From: Pimelobacter simplex
Lineage (GTDB): Bacteria > Actinomycetota > Actinomycetes > Propionibacteriales > Nocardioidaceae
Length of the DNA stretch: 64,000 nt
Reading direction: 5' to 3'
Assembly (NCBI RefSeq): GCF_024662235.1
Contig: NZ_CP096276.1
Span: 4,340,001-4,404,000 of the forward strand
Shown here: positions 8,701 through 19,178 of the stretch, in pieces
How the letters are laid out: every line of letters begins with the position of its first letter
How positions within the stretch are numbered: position 1 is the first letter of the stretch
Notes under the pieces: model-generated
Database searches by the model: none
Seen by the model: the letters and a program-made list of their open reading frames with translations, nothing else
Told to the model about the DNA's origin: nothing
Made by a program: the position numbers and the translations under genes

Positions 8701-8790
8701 TGGCGGTGGCGGAGGGATTTGAACCCTCGGTGGGCTTGCACCCACAAACGCTTTCGAGGCGTTCTCCTTAGGCCGCTCGGACACGCCACC
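8701..8790 (-). tRNA. tRNA-Ser (anticodon CGA)
   Basis: Read on the minus strand, the acceptor arm GGTGGCG pairs with CGCCACC next to the discriminator G, followed by an encoded CCA. The T arm is GAGGG-TTCAAAT-CCCTC. The anticodon loop is CTCGAAA, giving anticodon CGA, which reads UCG. A long variable arm (GTGGGTGCAAGCCCAC) identifies a class II tRNA, as expected for serine. All arms fold without mismatches that I can see. tRNA-Ser genes are frequent insertion targets, and the low-G+C islet lies directly on its 3' side. Confidence 0.95.
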
Positions 8791-8858
8791 GCGGGGAACC
8801 TTACCGGAGCGCCGCGCCACGCCCGAAATCGACCTCGCGATCCCTCCGGAGGGGCCGA

Positions 8859-8877
8859 TGCAACGTCCATGCAACGT
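8859..8877. promoter_or_regulatory. GCAACG direct-repeat operator upstream of the GAF regulator
   Basis: Two copies of TGCAACGT start 11 bases apart (8859 and 8870), one helical turn, 65 bases upstream of the regulator start. The same arrangement recurs at 10154-10172 in front of the aldehyde dehydrogenase, with shared flanks GAYGCAACG and GCAACGTWC. The probable reading is the binding site of the GAF regulator, giving autoregulation. Confidence 0.6.
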
Positions 8878-8941
8878 ACGACGAGCAGAGTCGCGGGGAG
8901 AGACCCTGGTCACATGGGGGACGACGTTGTCTACTGAAGTC

Positions 8942-10153
8942 ATGAGTCCGGACGCCGCGCGGCCGCACATGCGGGCCGAGGTGGCGGCGTCGTGGGAGCG
9001 CTCGGCGGCGGCCGGGGTGGAGGTCGGGCAGGGGGATGCGCCGATCACGCTGGAGACGCCGGACCTGCGGGGGCGGCGCGAGGCGCATCCGCTGGCGCGC
9101 GTGTTCCCGTTGCTGGACGACGTCCTGGGGCGCGAGGTGCGCGACTGCGGGGCGGTGATGGCGCTGGCGGACGCCGAGGGGACCCTCCTGTGGGTCTGCG
9201 GGACGCCGGAGACCCTGCGGCAGGCGGAGCGGATCGGGTTCGTCGAGGGCAGCAACTGGGACGAGCGGCTGGTCGGGACCAATGCGCCGGGGTTGGCGCT
9301 GGCGACCGGGCGTGAGGCGCTGGTGACGCGCGAGGAGCACTTCCGGTCGGCGGTGCGGTCGTGGAGCTGTGCGGCGACGCCGATCCACGATCCGCTGACC
9401 AGCCGGTTGCTGGGGGTGCTGGACGTGACGGGCGGGGATGCGCTCGTCGTACCGCAGACGATGGCGATGGTGCGGGCCGCGGCGCGGCTGGCCGAGGCCG
9501 AGCTGGCCCGGCAGGCACCGCCGCCGCCCGCCCCCACCGACGCCCGTACGACGGGCGTGCGCCTCCTCCTCGAGCTGCTCGGCCACGACGAGGCCCTCGT
9601 CACCGTGGACGACGGCCGCGCGCGCCTCTCCCGGATCCGGCTCAGCCGCCGGCACAGCGAGATCGTCGCCCTGCTCGCGGCCACGCCCGGCGGCCTGACC
9701 GGCGACGAGCTCGCCGTCCTGCTCTACGAGGAGGACGGCGGCACCTCCACCCTGCGCGCCGAGCTCAACCGGCTGCGCGGGCTGCTCGGCGACGAGCTGC
9801 TCGCCTCGCGTCCGTACCGGCTCACCGCTCCGGTCACCGGCGACTGGCTGGCGGTCGAGGCGCAGCTCGCGGCGGGCGACCTCCGCGCCGCCATGCAGGG
9901 GTACGGCGGCCCGGTGCTGCCCCGCTCGACCGCACCCGGCATCGTCGCCCTGCGCGAACGCCTCGCCGCCTCGGTGCGCCAGGCGCTGCTGCGCTCGGGC
10001 ACGCCCGAGCTGATGTCGGCCTGGACCCGCTCGGGGTGGGGCCGCGACGACTACGAGATGTGGCTGGCCCAGCGGTCCGCCGTACCGGCGACGTCGCCGA
10101 TGCGCGCGCTGGTCGAGGGTCAGCTGGCCCGGCTCGACGCCGAGCTCGGCTGA
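8942..10153 (+). CDS. GAF-domain transcriptional regulator with C-terminal winged-helix/BTAD-like region
   Basis: A 403-aa predicted activator of the adjacent aldehyde dehydrogenase operon. The start MRAEVAASWERSAAAGVEV is typical of AcoR-like GAF regulators. The GAF sensor covers about 80-190 (LADAEGTLLWVCGTPETL; GTNAPGLALATGREALV; HFRSAVRSWSCAATPI). There is no AAA+ sigma-54 domain. Instead residues 225-310 resemble a winged helix (IRLSRRHSEIVALLAATP, TLRAELNRLRGLLGDELLASRPYRL), followed by a helical tail. It ends 85 bases before the dehydrogenase, and the same direct-repeat motif precedes both. The inducer is probably an aldehyde or alcohol; this is inference from context. Confidence 0.82.
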   Translation: MSPDAARPHMRAEVAASWERSAAAGVEVGQGDAPITLETPDLRGRREAHPLARVFPLLDDVLGREVRDCGAVMALADAEGTLLWVCGTPETLRQAERIGFVEGSNWDERLVGTNAPGLALATGREALVTREEHFRSAVRSWSCAATPIHDPLTSRLLGVLDVTGGDALVVPQTMAMVRAAARLAEAELARQAPPPPAPTDARTTGVRLLLELLGHDEALVTVDDGRARLSRIRLSRRHSEIVALLAATPGGLTGDELAVLLYEEDGGTSTLRAELNRLRGLLGDELLASRPYRLTAPVTGDWLAVEAQLAAGDLRAAMQGYGGPVLPRSTAPGIVALRERLAASVRQALLRSGTPELMSAWTRSGWGRDDYEMWLAQRSAVPATSPMRALVEGQLARLDAELG

Positions 10154-10172
10154 CGCAACGCACCCGCAACGT
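10154..10172. promoter_or_regulatory. GCAACG direct-repeat operator upstream of aldehyde dehydrogenase
   Basis: CGCAACGC at 10154-10161 and CGCAACGT at 10165-10172 start 11 bases apart, matching the site before the GAF regulator. It lies 66 bases upstream of the dehydrogenase start, just after the regulator stop codon, a position suited to an activator. Confidence 0.6.
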
Positions 10173-10238
10173 TCCCGCTCCTAGCGTCGTGACCGCCGTC
10201 ACAACGACGGCGTTCCGACGACACACTGGAGCACGCAC

Positions 10239-11761
<1,523 letters not shown>

Positions 11762-11762
<1 letters not shown>

Positions 11763-12127
11763 TGGAGCGCGTCGCGGTCACCGGTGAGGCGGCGGAGCTC
11801 CTCCGCCGCCTCACCGAGGCGCACGGTCCGGTCATGTTCCACCAGTCCGGCGGGTGCTGCGACGGGTCGGCGCCGATGTGCTACCCCGACGGCGAGTTCC
11901 TGCTGGGCGACGCCGATGTCCACCTCGGCGACCTCGACGTCGGCCTGGACCGGCCGGTGCCGGTGTGGATGTCGCGCGCCCAGCACGAGTACTGGTCGCA
12001 CACCCACCTCACCATCGACGTCGTGCCCGGCCGGGGCGCGGGCTTCTCGCTGGAGGCGCCCTACGGCGTCCGGTTCCTCATCCGCTCGCGCCTGCTGACC
12101 GACCGAGAAGTCCGAGCAGACGGGTGA
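11762..12127 (+). CDS. DUF779 family protein
   Basis: A 121-aa protein of unknown function that accompanies ExaC-type aldehyde dehydrogenases. It carries the family signature FHQSGGCCDGSAPMCYPDGEF, with a Cys pair that could bind metal or react with aldehyde, and a C-terminal EAPYGVRFLIRSRLL. It is translationally coupled to the dehydrogenase by a TGATG overlap. Its last 50 bases overlap the convergent TIGR03086-type gene. Confidence 0.88.
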
Positions 12128-12665
12128 GGGCCGGCGCCCCGTCCGGCACCGGTACGACGGGCCCGAACGCCGGTGCGCGCATCGCCACCGCCTCGGGGGT
12201 CGAGAACGGCTCGGCGAACGCCAGGCACACCGCCACGTCCTCCTCCCGTACGACGAACGGCCGGCCGAGCGCCGTCGCCAGGTCCCACCCGTGGACGACC
12301 ACCTCGTCCAGCGCGACCGCGGCGGCCTCGGGCGCCGGCATGAGGAACGGCCCCGCCTGGGTCTCCCCCTCATAGGCCGCCGGCACCGACCAGGCCGCGG
12401 CGAGGTCGGCCAGGTCCGTGTCGATCCGCGTGCGCCAGCCCGGCTCGAGCCGGGAGGCGTCGCCGCTGCCGCCCTCCTCGGAGCCCGGCACGGGCTGCTT
12501 GCGGGCCGCGCCGGCGAAGGCGATCGCCAGCCCGCCGACGTGCTCGACGAGGTCGCCGACGGTGTAGTCGGGGCAGGGCGTGGGGGCGCCGAGCTGGTCG
12601 TCGGTGACCGAGGCGACCAGGTCGCGCAGGGTCGCCGTGGCCGGGACGAAGTCGATGAGGTCCAT
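12078..12665 (-). CDS. TIGR03086-type metal-binding (DinB/mycothiol-associated) protein
   Basis: A 195-aa protein of the actinobacterial TIGR03086/maleylpyruvate isomerase-like superfamily. The signature PTPCPDYTVGDLVEHVGGLAIAF at about 30-50 and VALDEVVVHGWDLATALG near 130 supply the His ligands of the four-helix DinB fold. Relatives may use mycothiol, but a substrate is not known. The ATG at 12665 is chosen because MDLIDFVPATATLRDLV matches family N-termini. An upstream ATG at 12698 overlaps the tadA stop (ATGA) and could be used by coupling. It follows tadA on the minus strand. Confidence 0.75.
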   Translation of the reverse strand: MDLIDFVPATATLRDLVASVTDDQLGAPTPCPDYTVGDLVEHVGGLAIAFAGAARKQPVPGSEEGGSGDASRLEPGWRTRIDTDLADLAAAWSVPAAYEGETQAGPFLMPAPEAAAVALDEVVVHGWDLATALGRPFVVREEDVAVCLAFAEPFSTPEAVAMRAPAFGPVVPVPDGAPALTRLLGLLGRSAGASG

Positions 12666-12694
12666 GACATCCTGACCGCCGCCGGGCGGCCGAC

Positions 12695-13150
12695 TCATCG
12701 GTGCTCGGCGAAGAACCCGTCGAGCAGCGCGACCGACTCTGCCTCGAGCACCCCGGCGACCACCTCAGGGCGGTGGTTGAGCCGGCGGTCCCGCACGACG
12801 TCCCAGAGGGAGCCGACGGCGCCGGCCTTGTCGTCGTACGCGCCGAAGACGACGCGGTCGACCCGGGACAGCACGGCGGCCCCGGCGCACATCGTGCACG
12901 GCTCCAGGGTCACGACCAGGGTGCAGCCGGTCAGCCGCCACTCCTCCCGGGCGCGCGCGGCCTCGCGCAGCGCGACCACCTCGGCGTGCCCGGTCGGGTC
13001 GGCGTCCCGCTCGCGGACGTTGCGGCCGGTCCCGACCACCGCACCGGACGCATCGAGCACGACCGCGCCGATCGGTACGTCGCCCGTCGCGAGCGCCGCC
13101 GACGCCTCGGCCAGGGCCGCCCGCATCGGCGCCTCCCAGGCGCGCCTCAC
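12695..13150 (-). CDS. tadA: tRNA adenosine(34) deaminase TadA
   Basis: A 151-aa zinc deaminase that converts A34 to inosine in tRNA-Arg(ACG). The active site is complete: HAEVVALREAA (His ligand and catalytic Glu) and PCTMCAGA (two Cys ligands). Length is normal. The GTG start overlaps the stop of the upstream tadA-associated gene (GTGA); an internal Met at codon 9 is an alternative. It forms a short operon with that partner and the TIGR03086 gene. Confidence 0.93.
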   Translation of the reverse strand: MRRAWEAPMRAALAEASAALATGDVPIGAVVLDASGAVVGTGRNVRERDADPTGHAEVVALREAARAREEWRLTGCTLVVTLEPCTMCAGAAVLSRVDRVVFGAYDDKAGAVGSLWDVVRDRRLNHRPEVVAGVLEAESVALLDGFFAEHR

Positions 13151-13629
13151 GCCGAGGTGAGGCCGACGACGTCGTCGAAGAGGTCGCCGAAGCCGAGGCC
13201 GCGGGCGATCTCGGAGAGCATCTCGTCGGGGTAGAGCTCGTCGTCGTCGAGGATCGCCGCCAGGTCCATCGCGTCGACCCCGAGGTCGCTGAGGAGCTCG
13301 AGGTCCCCGGCCGGCTCGGGATCGTCGTCGTCATCGACCACGGGCAGCCCGAGGTGCTCGACCACGATCGCGGCCAGCTCCCACTCGGTCGCCGCGGTGA
13401 TGTCGGAGAGCATCACCCGGGTGCGCGCCCCGGCGACGCGGACCACGACGAAGAAGTCCTCGTCGACGGCGACCATGCCGACCGCACCTCCGTCACCGGG
13501 GAACCGGCGCAGCGCCGAGGCGAGCCCGTCGACGTCCGTGGCGTGGTCGGGGGTCAGCTCGGCGACCCGCCAGACGCCTTCCTCGCGGTAGGCGGCCAGC
13601 GCGAAGTCGACGGCGTCGCTTGCGGGCAT
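13147..13629 (-). CDS. tRNA adenosine deaminase-associated protein
   Basis: A 160-aa acidic protein with the features of the actinobacterial family found next to tadA (TIGR03941 type): AVDFALAAYREEGVWRVAEL at the start, FPGDGGAVGMVAVDEDFFVVVRV in the middle and LSDLGVDAMDLAAILDDDELYPDEML near the end. It has no catalytic motif; it probably assists or regulates TadA, judged only by conserved linkage. It overlaps tadA by four bases. Confidence 0.88.
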   Translation of the reverse strand: MPASDAVDFALAAYREEGVWRVAELTPDHATDVDGLASALRRFPGDGGAVGMVAVDEDFFVVVRVAGARTRVMLSDITAATEWELAAIVVEHLGLPVVDDDDDPEPAGDLELLSDLGVDAMDLAAILDDDELYPDEMLSEIARGLGFGDLFDDVVGLTSA

Positions 13630-13698
13630 GTCCTCAGCGTGACACGGGATCGGGCACAGGACCAGAGGATTTCGGCGGGGCACTACTAGGCTCACGCC

Positions 13699-14343
13699 AT
13701 GCGCACCATCGTCGTGGACCACCCGCTCGTCGCCCACAAGCTGACCGTGCTCCGGGACAAGGACACCGACTCCCCCACGTTCCGCTCGCTGGCCGACGAG
13801 CTGGTGACCCTGCTCGCCTACGAGGCGACCCGGGACGTGCGGGTCGAGCCGACCCGGATCGAGACGCCGGTGGCGCCGACGACGGGGATCCGGCTGGCGA
13901 CGCCGCGCCCGCTCGTCGTACCGATCCTGCGGGCGGGGCTCGGCATGCTCGACGGCATGATGCGGCTGCTCCCGACCGCCGAGGTCGGCTTCCTGGGCAT
14001 GGTGCGCAACGAGGAGACTCTCGAGGCGACGACGTACGCCGAGCGGCTGCCCGAGGACCTGTCCGGGCGCCAGTGCTACGTCGTCGACCCGATGCTCGCG
14101 ACGGGCGGCACGCTCGCCGCGGCGATCCGGTTCCTCGTCGACCGGGGTGCCGACCACATCACCGCGGTCACCCTGCTCGCCGCGCCCGAGGGCTGCGCGC
14201 GCCTGGAGCAGGAGCTGGCCGACCTCGAGATCCCGGTGACCGTGGTCACCGCGGCCATGGACGAGAAGCTGAACGAGAAGGGCTACATCGTCCCGGGCCT
14301 CGGCGACGCCGGCGACCGCCTCTACGGCATCGCGGCGGGCTGA
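13699..14343 (+). CDS. upp: Uracil phosphoribosyltransferase
   Basis: A 214-aa enzyme of pyrimidine salvage: uracil + PRPP to UMP. The PRPP loop [17 protein letters not shown] (about 130-145) and the uracil-binding C-terminus [20 protein letters not shown] are both intact. Length is typical. It is transcribed divergently from the tadA-associated gene, with 69 bases between them. Confidence 0.95.
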   Translation: MRTIVVDHPLVAHKLTVLRDKDTDSPTFRSLADELVTLLAYEATRDVRVEPTRIETPVAPTTGIRLATPRPLVVPILRAGLGMLDGMMRLLPTAEVGFLGMVRNEETLEATTYAERLPEDLSGRQCYVVDPMLATGGTLAAAIRFLVDRGADHITAVTLLAAPEGCARLEQELADLEIPVTVVTAAMDEKLNEKGYIVPGLGDAGDRLYGIAAG

Positions 14344-14473
14344 GAAGCCACACCAGTCCCGCTGGGCGCAACGGTCGCGCCCTAGATGTACGTCACACGT
14401 AAGACGCCCCCCGTAAGAGGGTGCCCTCTGTGTAGGTTGACTCGCGTTTATCCACAGAAGGGCTGGAGGCTTG

Positions 14474-16009
14474 ATGCTCATCGGCATCCCGCGCGAGTCG
14501 AAACCGGGCGAATCCCTGGTTGCGGCGACCGCCAAGACCGTATCCCAACTGACCAACCTCGGCTACGACGTGATCGTCGAGTCGGGCGCCGGCGACCACG
14601 CCGACCAGCCCGACACCGCGTTCACCGAGGCCGGAGTGCGGGTCGGTACGACGCAGGAGGTGTGGGCCGCTGACGTCGTCGTCAAGGTCAACGCCCCCAC
14701 GGACGAGGAGATCGGCCGCCTCAAGCAGGGTGCGACGATCATCTCGATGATGGCGCCGGGCCGCAGCCCGGAGCTGATCGACAAGCTCCAGGCGCAGGGC
14801 GTGACCGGCCTCGCGATGGACGCGGTCCCGCGGATCAGCCGCGCGCAGTCGATGGACGTGCTGTCCTCGATGGCCAACGTCGCGGGCTACCGCGCCGTCG
14901 TCGAGTCGGCCCACGAGTTCGGCCGGATGTTCACCGGCCAGGTCACCGCCGCGGGCAAGATCCCGCCGGCCCGCGTCTTCGTCGTCGGCGCCGGTGTCGC
15001 CGGCCTCGCCGCGATCGGTGCGGCGTCCGCGATGGGCGCCATCGTGCGCGCGTTCGACGTACGCCCCGAGGTCGCCGAGCAGGTCGAGTCGATGGGCGCG
15101 CAGTTCGTCCACGTCGACATGGAGCAGGAGGTCTCCTCCGACGGCTACGCCAAGGAGATGTCCGAGGCCCAGGTCGCCGCGACCGCCGCGATGTACGACG
15201 AGGAGGCGCGCGCCGCCGACATCGTCATCACCACCGCGCTGATCCCGGGCCGCCCCGCGCCGTCCCTGATCACCGCCGAGACCGTCGCCGGCATGCGCAA
15301 CGGCTCGGTCATCGTCGACATGGCCGCCGCCAACGGCGGCAACGCCGCCGGCACGGTCACCGACCAGAAGGTCGTCACCGACAACGGCGTCACGATCCTG
15401 GGCTACACCGACCTCGCCGGCCGCCTGGCCGCGCAGACGTCGCAGCTCTACGGCACCAACATCGTCAACCTGCTCAAGCTGCTGACCCCGGAGAAGGACG
15501 GCAACCTGACGTTGGACTTCGACGACGTCGTGCAGCGCGGCATCACCGTCGTACGGGATGGCGAGTCGACCTGGCCGCCGCCGGCCGTGCAGGTCTCGGC
15601 GGCCCCGGCCGCCGCGCCCGCCGCGGCGGCTCCGGTCAAGGAGACCAAGCCCCCGATGTCGGCCGGCGCCAAGGTCGGCCTCGTGCTCGGCGCCATCGGC
15701 CTGTTCTGGCTGGTCAACGCGCTGGCGCCGACCGACGAGCTGCGCCGGCACTTCACCGTGCTGATGCTGTCGATCGTGATCGGCTACTACGTGATCGGCA
15801 AGGTTGCGCACGCCCTGCACACCCCGCTGATGTCGGTCACCAACGCCATCTCGGGTGTCGTGGTCGTGGGCGCGCTGCTGCAGGTGCCCAGCAACGACAA
15901 CCTCGTGCTGGGTCTCTCGCTGGTGGCGATCCTGCTCGCCTCGATCAACGTCTTCGGTGGGTTCGCGGTCACGCGCCGCATGCTCTCGATGTTCAGCAAG
16001 GGAGCCTGA
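14474..16009 (+). CDS. pntA: NAD(P) transhydrogenase subunit alpha, full-length (alpha1+alpha2 fused)
   Basis: A 511-aa subunit of the proton-pumping transhydrogenase, which couples proton influx to NADH + NADP conversion to NADPH. The NAD-binding domain I occupies about 1-370 ([45 protein letters not shown]). A linker rich in Ala and Pro (about 375-390) joins four helices of domain II ([16 protein letters not shown] to the end). Many Actinobacteria split this subunit into PntAA/PntAB; here it is one chain as in enterobacteria. The ATG has GGAGG 4 bases upstream; a TTG one codon earlier is less likely. pntB follows after 3 bases. Confidence 0.93.
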   Translation: MLIGIPRESKPGESLVAATAKTVSQLTNLGYDVIVESGAGDHADQPDTAFTEAGVRVGTTQEVWAADVVVKVNAPTDEEIGRLKQGATIISMMAPGRSPELIDKLQAQGVTGLAMDAVPRISRAQSMDVLSSMANVAGYRAVVESAHEFGRMFTGQVTAAGKIPPARVFVVGAGVAGLAAIGAASAMGAIVRAFDVRPEVAEQVESMGAQFVHVDMEQEVSSDGYAKEMSEAQVAATAAMYDEEARAADIVITTALIPGRPAPSLITAETVAGMRNGSVIVDMAAANGGNAAGTVTDQKVVTDNGVTILGYTDLAGRLAAQTSQLYGTNIVNLLKLLTPEKDGNLTLDFDDVVQRGITVVRDGESTWPPPAVQVSAAPAAAPAAAAPVKETKPPMSAGAKVGLVLGAIGLFWLVNALAPTDELRRHFTVLMLSIVIGYYVIGKVAHALHTPLMSVTNAISGVVVVGALLQVPSNDNLVLGLSLVAILLASINVFGGFAVTRRMLSMFSKGA

Positions 16010-16012
16010 TCC

Positions 16013-17431
16013 ATGGACATCACCTCGATCACCGGAGCGGCGTACATCGTCGCCGCCCTGCTGTTCATCCTGTCGCTGGCGGGCCTGTCCAAGCACGAGT
16101 CGGCCAAGAACGGCCTGACGTTCGGCATCGTCGGCATGGCGGTCGCCCTCGTGGCGACCATCGCGCTCGTCATCGACGCGAGCGAGTTCATCGACAACCG
16201 CGCGCTGGTCATCGTCCTGATGCTCGCCGCGGTCGCCATCGGCGCGGCCATCGGCCTGTGGCGCGCCAAGATCGTCGAGATGACCGGCATGCCCGAGCTC
16301 ATCGCGCTGCTGCACTCGTTCGTGGGTCTGGCCGCCGTCGCGATCGGCTGGAACGGCCACATCCTCGGCTCGCACGAGCCGCTCCCGAGCCTGGTCAACA
16401 TCCACGAGGCCGAGGTCGCGATCGGCATCTTCATCGGTGCGGTCACCTTCACCGGATCGATCGTCGCCAACCTCAAGCTCTCGGCGAAGATGAAGTCCGC
16501 CCCGCTCATGCTGCCGGGCAAGAACTTCATCAACATCGGCTCGCTCGTGCTGTTCGCGATCCTGACGATCGTCTACGTGAGCCTCGACGAGGGCACCGGC
16601 CAGGACATCATCCTGGTCGTCCTCACCGTCCTCGCCCTGGCCCTCGGCTGGCACCTCGTCGCCTCCATCGGCGGCGGCGACATGCCGGTCGTGGTCTCGA
16701 TGCTCAACTCGTACTCCGGTTGGGCCGCGGCCGCCTCGGGCTTCTTGCTCGGCAACGACCTGCTCATCGTCACCGGTGCGCTCGTCGGCTCCTCCGGTGC
16801 CTACCTGTCGTACATCATGTGCAAGGCGATGAACCGCTCGTTCATCTCCGTCATCGCCGGCGGCTTCGGCATCGAGGCCGGCCCCGCCGAGGACAAGGAC
16901 TACGGCGAGCACCGCGAGATCCAGGCCGACGCCGCCGCCGAGCTCCTCGCCAACGCCTCGTCGGTCGTCATCACGCCCGGCTACGGCATGGCCGTCGCGC
17001 AGGCGCAGTACCCCGTCGCGGACCTCACCGCCAAGCTTCGCGCCAAGGGTGTCGACGTACGCTTCGGCATCCACCCCGTCGCGGGTCGCCTCCCCGGCCA
17101 CATGAACGTGCTGCTGGCCGAGGCCAAGGTGCCCTACGACATCGTGCTCGAGATGGACGAGATCAACGACGACTTCCCCGAGACGGACGTCGTCCTGGTC
17201 ATCGGCGCGAACGACACCGTCAACCCGTCCGCCGCCGAGGACCCCAGCTCCCCGATCGCGGGCATGCCGGTCCTCGAGGTCTGGAACGCCAAGGACGTCA
17301 TCGTCTTCAAGCGCTCCATGGCCGCCGGCTACGCCGGTGTCCAGAACCCGCTGTTCTTCCGCGAGAACAGCCAGATGCTGTTCGGCGACGCGAAGGACCG
17401 GGTCGAGGACATCGTCCGCGCGCTGGACTGA
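16013..17431 (+). CDS. pntB: NAD(P) transhydrogenase subunit beta
   Basis: A 472-aa partner of PntA. The N-terminal half carries about nine membrane helices (domain II). The C-terminal NADP-binding domain III from about 290 shows [48 protein letters not shown] and [12 protein letters not shown]. Full length, and immediately followed by a very strong terminator that ends the pntAB operon. Confidence 0.95.
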   Translation: MDITSITGAAYIVAALLFILSLAGLSKHESAKNGLTFGIVGMAVALVATIALVIDASEFIDNRALVIVLMLAAVAIGAAIGLWRAKIVEMTGMPELIALLHSFVGLAAVAIGWNGHILGSHEPLPSLVNIHEAEVAIGIFIGAVTFTGSIVANLKLSAKMKSAPLMLPGKNFINIGSLVLFAILTIVYVSLDEGTGQDIILVVLTVLALALGWHLVASIGGGDMPVVVSMLNSYSGWAAAASGFLLGNDLLIVTGALVGSSGAYLSYIMCKAMNRSFISVIAGGFGIEAGPAEDKDYGEHREIQADAAAELLANASSVVITPGYGMAVAQAQYPVADLTAKLRAKGVDVRFGIHPVAGRLPGHMNVLLAEAKVPYDIVLEMDEINDDFPETDVVLVIGANDTVNPSAAEDPSSPIAGMPVLEVWNAKDVIVFKRSMAAGYAGVQNPLFFRENSQMLFGDAKDRVEDIVRALD

Positions 17432-17457
17432 CCCAGCCCGCACCCACGCACAACAAG

Positions 17458-17493
17458 CCAGGGGCCCGGATCCACCAGGATCCGGGCCCCTGG
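17458..17493 (+). terminator. Terminator of the pntAB operon
   Basis: A perfect 16-bp inverted repeat, CCAGGGGCCCGGATCC and its complement, with a 4-base loop, 26 bases after the pntB stop. No long T run follows, as is common in high-G+C actinobacteria. Confidence 0.8.
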
Positions 17494-17704
17494 CCGTCTG
17501 CGGGCGGAGGCGCCGAAGGCGCCGGAGGTGGCGGCCGCACCGCGGCGGCGCGGGCGGAGCCCGTGCCGTTGTCGCGCCGCCCAGCCGCCGTCAGGGCCCC
17601 GCAGTCAAGGACGCCCGAAGGGCGCCGCGAAGCGGACCGAGCGGCGAGGGTCCTTGACGCCGGGAGACGGCCGGCTAAGCGCGGCCGCCACCGCAACCCA
17701 GCTC

Positions 17705-17815
17705 ACCGGCCACCCTGCGACCTCGCCCCAGGAAACCTGCACCCTCAGAGGGCCAACCCTGCTACTTCGCCCGCCGGAACGTGCCACTTCGCGGGGCAAC
17801 CCCGCGACTTCGGCG
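17705..17815. repeat. Intergenic array of degenerate 22-bp repeats
   Basis: The 332-base gap between the pntAB terminator and thpR has no gene I can support. Its first 200 bases are unremarkable G+C-rich sequence. The last 110 hold repeats of the form GCAACCCNGCNACTTCG: ACTTCG cores start at 17764, 17786 and 17807, and weaker copies (ACCTCG at 17720, ACCCTC at 17741) keep the register, giving a 21-22 base period. A related array lies at 25598-25743. Confidence 0.6.
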
Positions 17816-17825
17816 GGGGCGGGTG

Positions 17826-18377
17826 TCAGAGCTGGATCTCGGCGAGGGTCTCGTACCGAGGCGTACGGCGAGCCCCCTCGCCCAGGTGCGACGCGACGAC
17901 CGCGACGGCCCCCACCGACCACTCCGGACCCTCGTAGGTCTCCAGCAGCCGCACCCAGCTGGTCAGCTCGGTCGGCCGTCCGCCGGTCCGGGCGACGGTG
18001 ACGTGGGGGCGGAAGCGCTGGCCGTCGACCTCGATGCCCGAGATGACGGCGGCGTTGCGCGCCCGTACGGCGAGCTGGGCGAAGGGGGCCGTGCCGGTGA
18101 CCCCGGTGGCGAGGATACGGCCCTCGGCGACGTTCGGGAACACGACGGCGCCCGCGAGCTGTGCCGGTGCCGGGGTGATGTCGTCGAGGGACTCGGCGAG
18201 GCGGTCGACGTAGTCGTCGACGCGGGGCTCGGGGACGGAGGCCATGAAGGCGAGGGTGAGGTGGAGCTGCTCGGCGCGGGTCCAGCGGAAGTCGGCGGCG
18301 GCGCGGCGGGGCTCGAGGAAGGCGTCGAGGTGGTCGACGGCGTCCGGGGTGGGGATGACGGCGGTGAAGATGCGCAT
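17826..18377 (-). CDS. thpR: RNA 2',3'-cyclic phosphodiesterase (2H family)
   Basis: A 183-aa 2H phosphoesterase that opens 2',3'-cyclic phosphate ends of RNA or acts as a ligase-like tRNA enzyme. The two HxTx motifs are present: HLTL at about 40-43 and HVTV at about 125-128, with RIFTAVIPTPDAVDHL at the start. Length matches ThpR (YtlP). It precedes nothing obviously related; the next gene on this strand starts 760 bases upstream. Confidence 0.85.
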   Translation of the reverse strand: MRIFTAVIPTPDAVDHLDAFLEPRRAAADFRWTRAEQLHLTLAFMASVPEPRVDDYVDRLAESLDDITPAPAQLAGAVVFPNVAEGRILATGVTGTAPFAQLAVRARNAAVISGIEVDGQRFRPHVTVARTGGRPTELTSWVRLLETYEGPEWSVGAVAVVASHLGEGARRTPRYETLAEIQL

Positions 18378-18390
18378 AGGTCGAGGAACC

Positions 18391-19137
18391 CTAGACCTGG
18401 GTGCCGACCAGCTGGCCGATGCCGTGGGTGACGAGCATGGCGAGCAGGCCGCCGAGGACGTTGCGGGCGACGGCGCGGCCCGGGGAGCCGTAGCCGAAGC
18501 GGGCGCTGGCCCAGCCGGTCACCGCGAGGGCGAGGACGACGGCGCCGACGGTGACGCCGACCCGCAGGTCGTCGCTGACGAACAGGATCGTGAGCAGCGG
18601 GAGCAGGGCGCCGAGGGTGAAGGAGAGCATCGACGCGAGCGCGGCCATCCAGGGGTTGGTGAGGTCGTCGGGGTCGATGCCGAGCTCGACCTCGGCGTGC
18701 GCGGCGAGGGCGTCCTTGGCGGTGAGCTGCTTGGCCACCTCGAGGGCGAGGTCGGGCTCGAGGCCCTTGTCGACGTAGAGCCCGGCGAGCTCGGCGAGCT
18801 CGTCCTCGGGGTCCTCGCGCAGCTCGCGCTTCTCCTTGGCCAGGAGCGCCTCCTCGGAGTCGCGCTGGGTGCTGACCGAGACGTACTCGCCGGCGGCCAT
18901 GCTCATCGCGCCGGCGGCGAGCCCGGCGACGCCGGCGATGAGGATCGCGGACCGGTCGGTGGTCGCGCCGGCCACGCCGAGCACGATGCCGGCGGTCGAC
19001 ACGATGCCGTCGTTGGCGCCGAGGACGCCGGCGCGCAGCCAGTTGAGCCGGTTGTTGAAGCCCTGCTCGTGGGGTTCGTCCTCGTGGGGGCCGAGCTCCT
19101 CCCCCTCAGGACCGGTCTCGGTCGTCGCGCCGCTCAC
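18391..19137 (-). CDS. VIT1/CCC1-type iron/manganese transporter
   Basis: A 248-aa membrane protein. The first-helix signature NWLRAGVLGANDGIVSTAGIVLGVAGA and the following MSMAAGEYVSVSTQRDSEEA are diagnostic of the VIT1/CCC1 family. A cytoplasmic stretch of acidic helices (KEKRELREDPEDELAELAG) corresponds to the metal-binding domain, and three helices follow. In plants and yeast these load Fe2+ or Mn2+ into vacuoles; bacterial members probably export or detoxify them. The GTG start is used because the only nearby ATG is closed by a stop after two further codons. Confidence 0.87.
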   Translation of the reverse strand: MSGATTETGPEGEELGPHEDEPHEQGFNNRLNWLRAGVLGANDGIVSTAGIVLGVAGATTDRSAILIAGVAGLAAGAMSMAAGEYVSVSTQRDSEEALLAKEKRELREDPEDELAELAGLYVDKGLEPDLALEVAKQLTAKDALAAHAEVELGIDPDDLTNPWMAALASMLSFTLGALLPLLTILFVSDDLRVGVTVGAVVLALAVTGWASARFGYGSPGRAVARNVLGGLLAMLVTHGIGQLVGTQV

Positions 19138-19178
19138 CCGCCCATGATCCCCTGCGGGAGGCCCTCTCCGCGACCGCC

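Noticed and set aside
5576..8790. Integrated element with attachment sites at tRNA-Ser
   Set aside because: I looked for a copy of the tRNA 3' end near 5580-5720 and found none, and there is no integrase or recombinase.
14400..14473. Promoter of pntAB
   Set aside because: TTGACT and TAGGTT occur but overlap each other and cannot be paired at normal spacing.
14393..17443. 1016-codon minus-strand open frame opposite pntAB
   Set aside because: pntA and pntB are certain; the opposite frame is an Asp/Gly/His/Arg-rich shadow.
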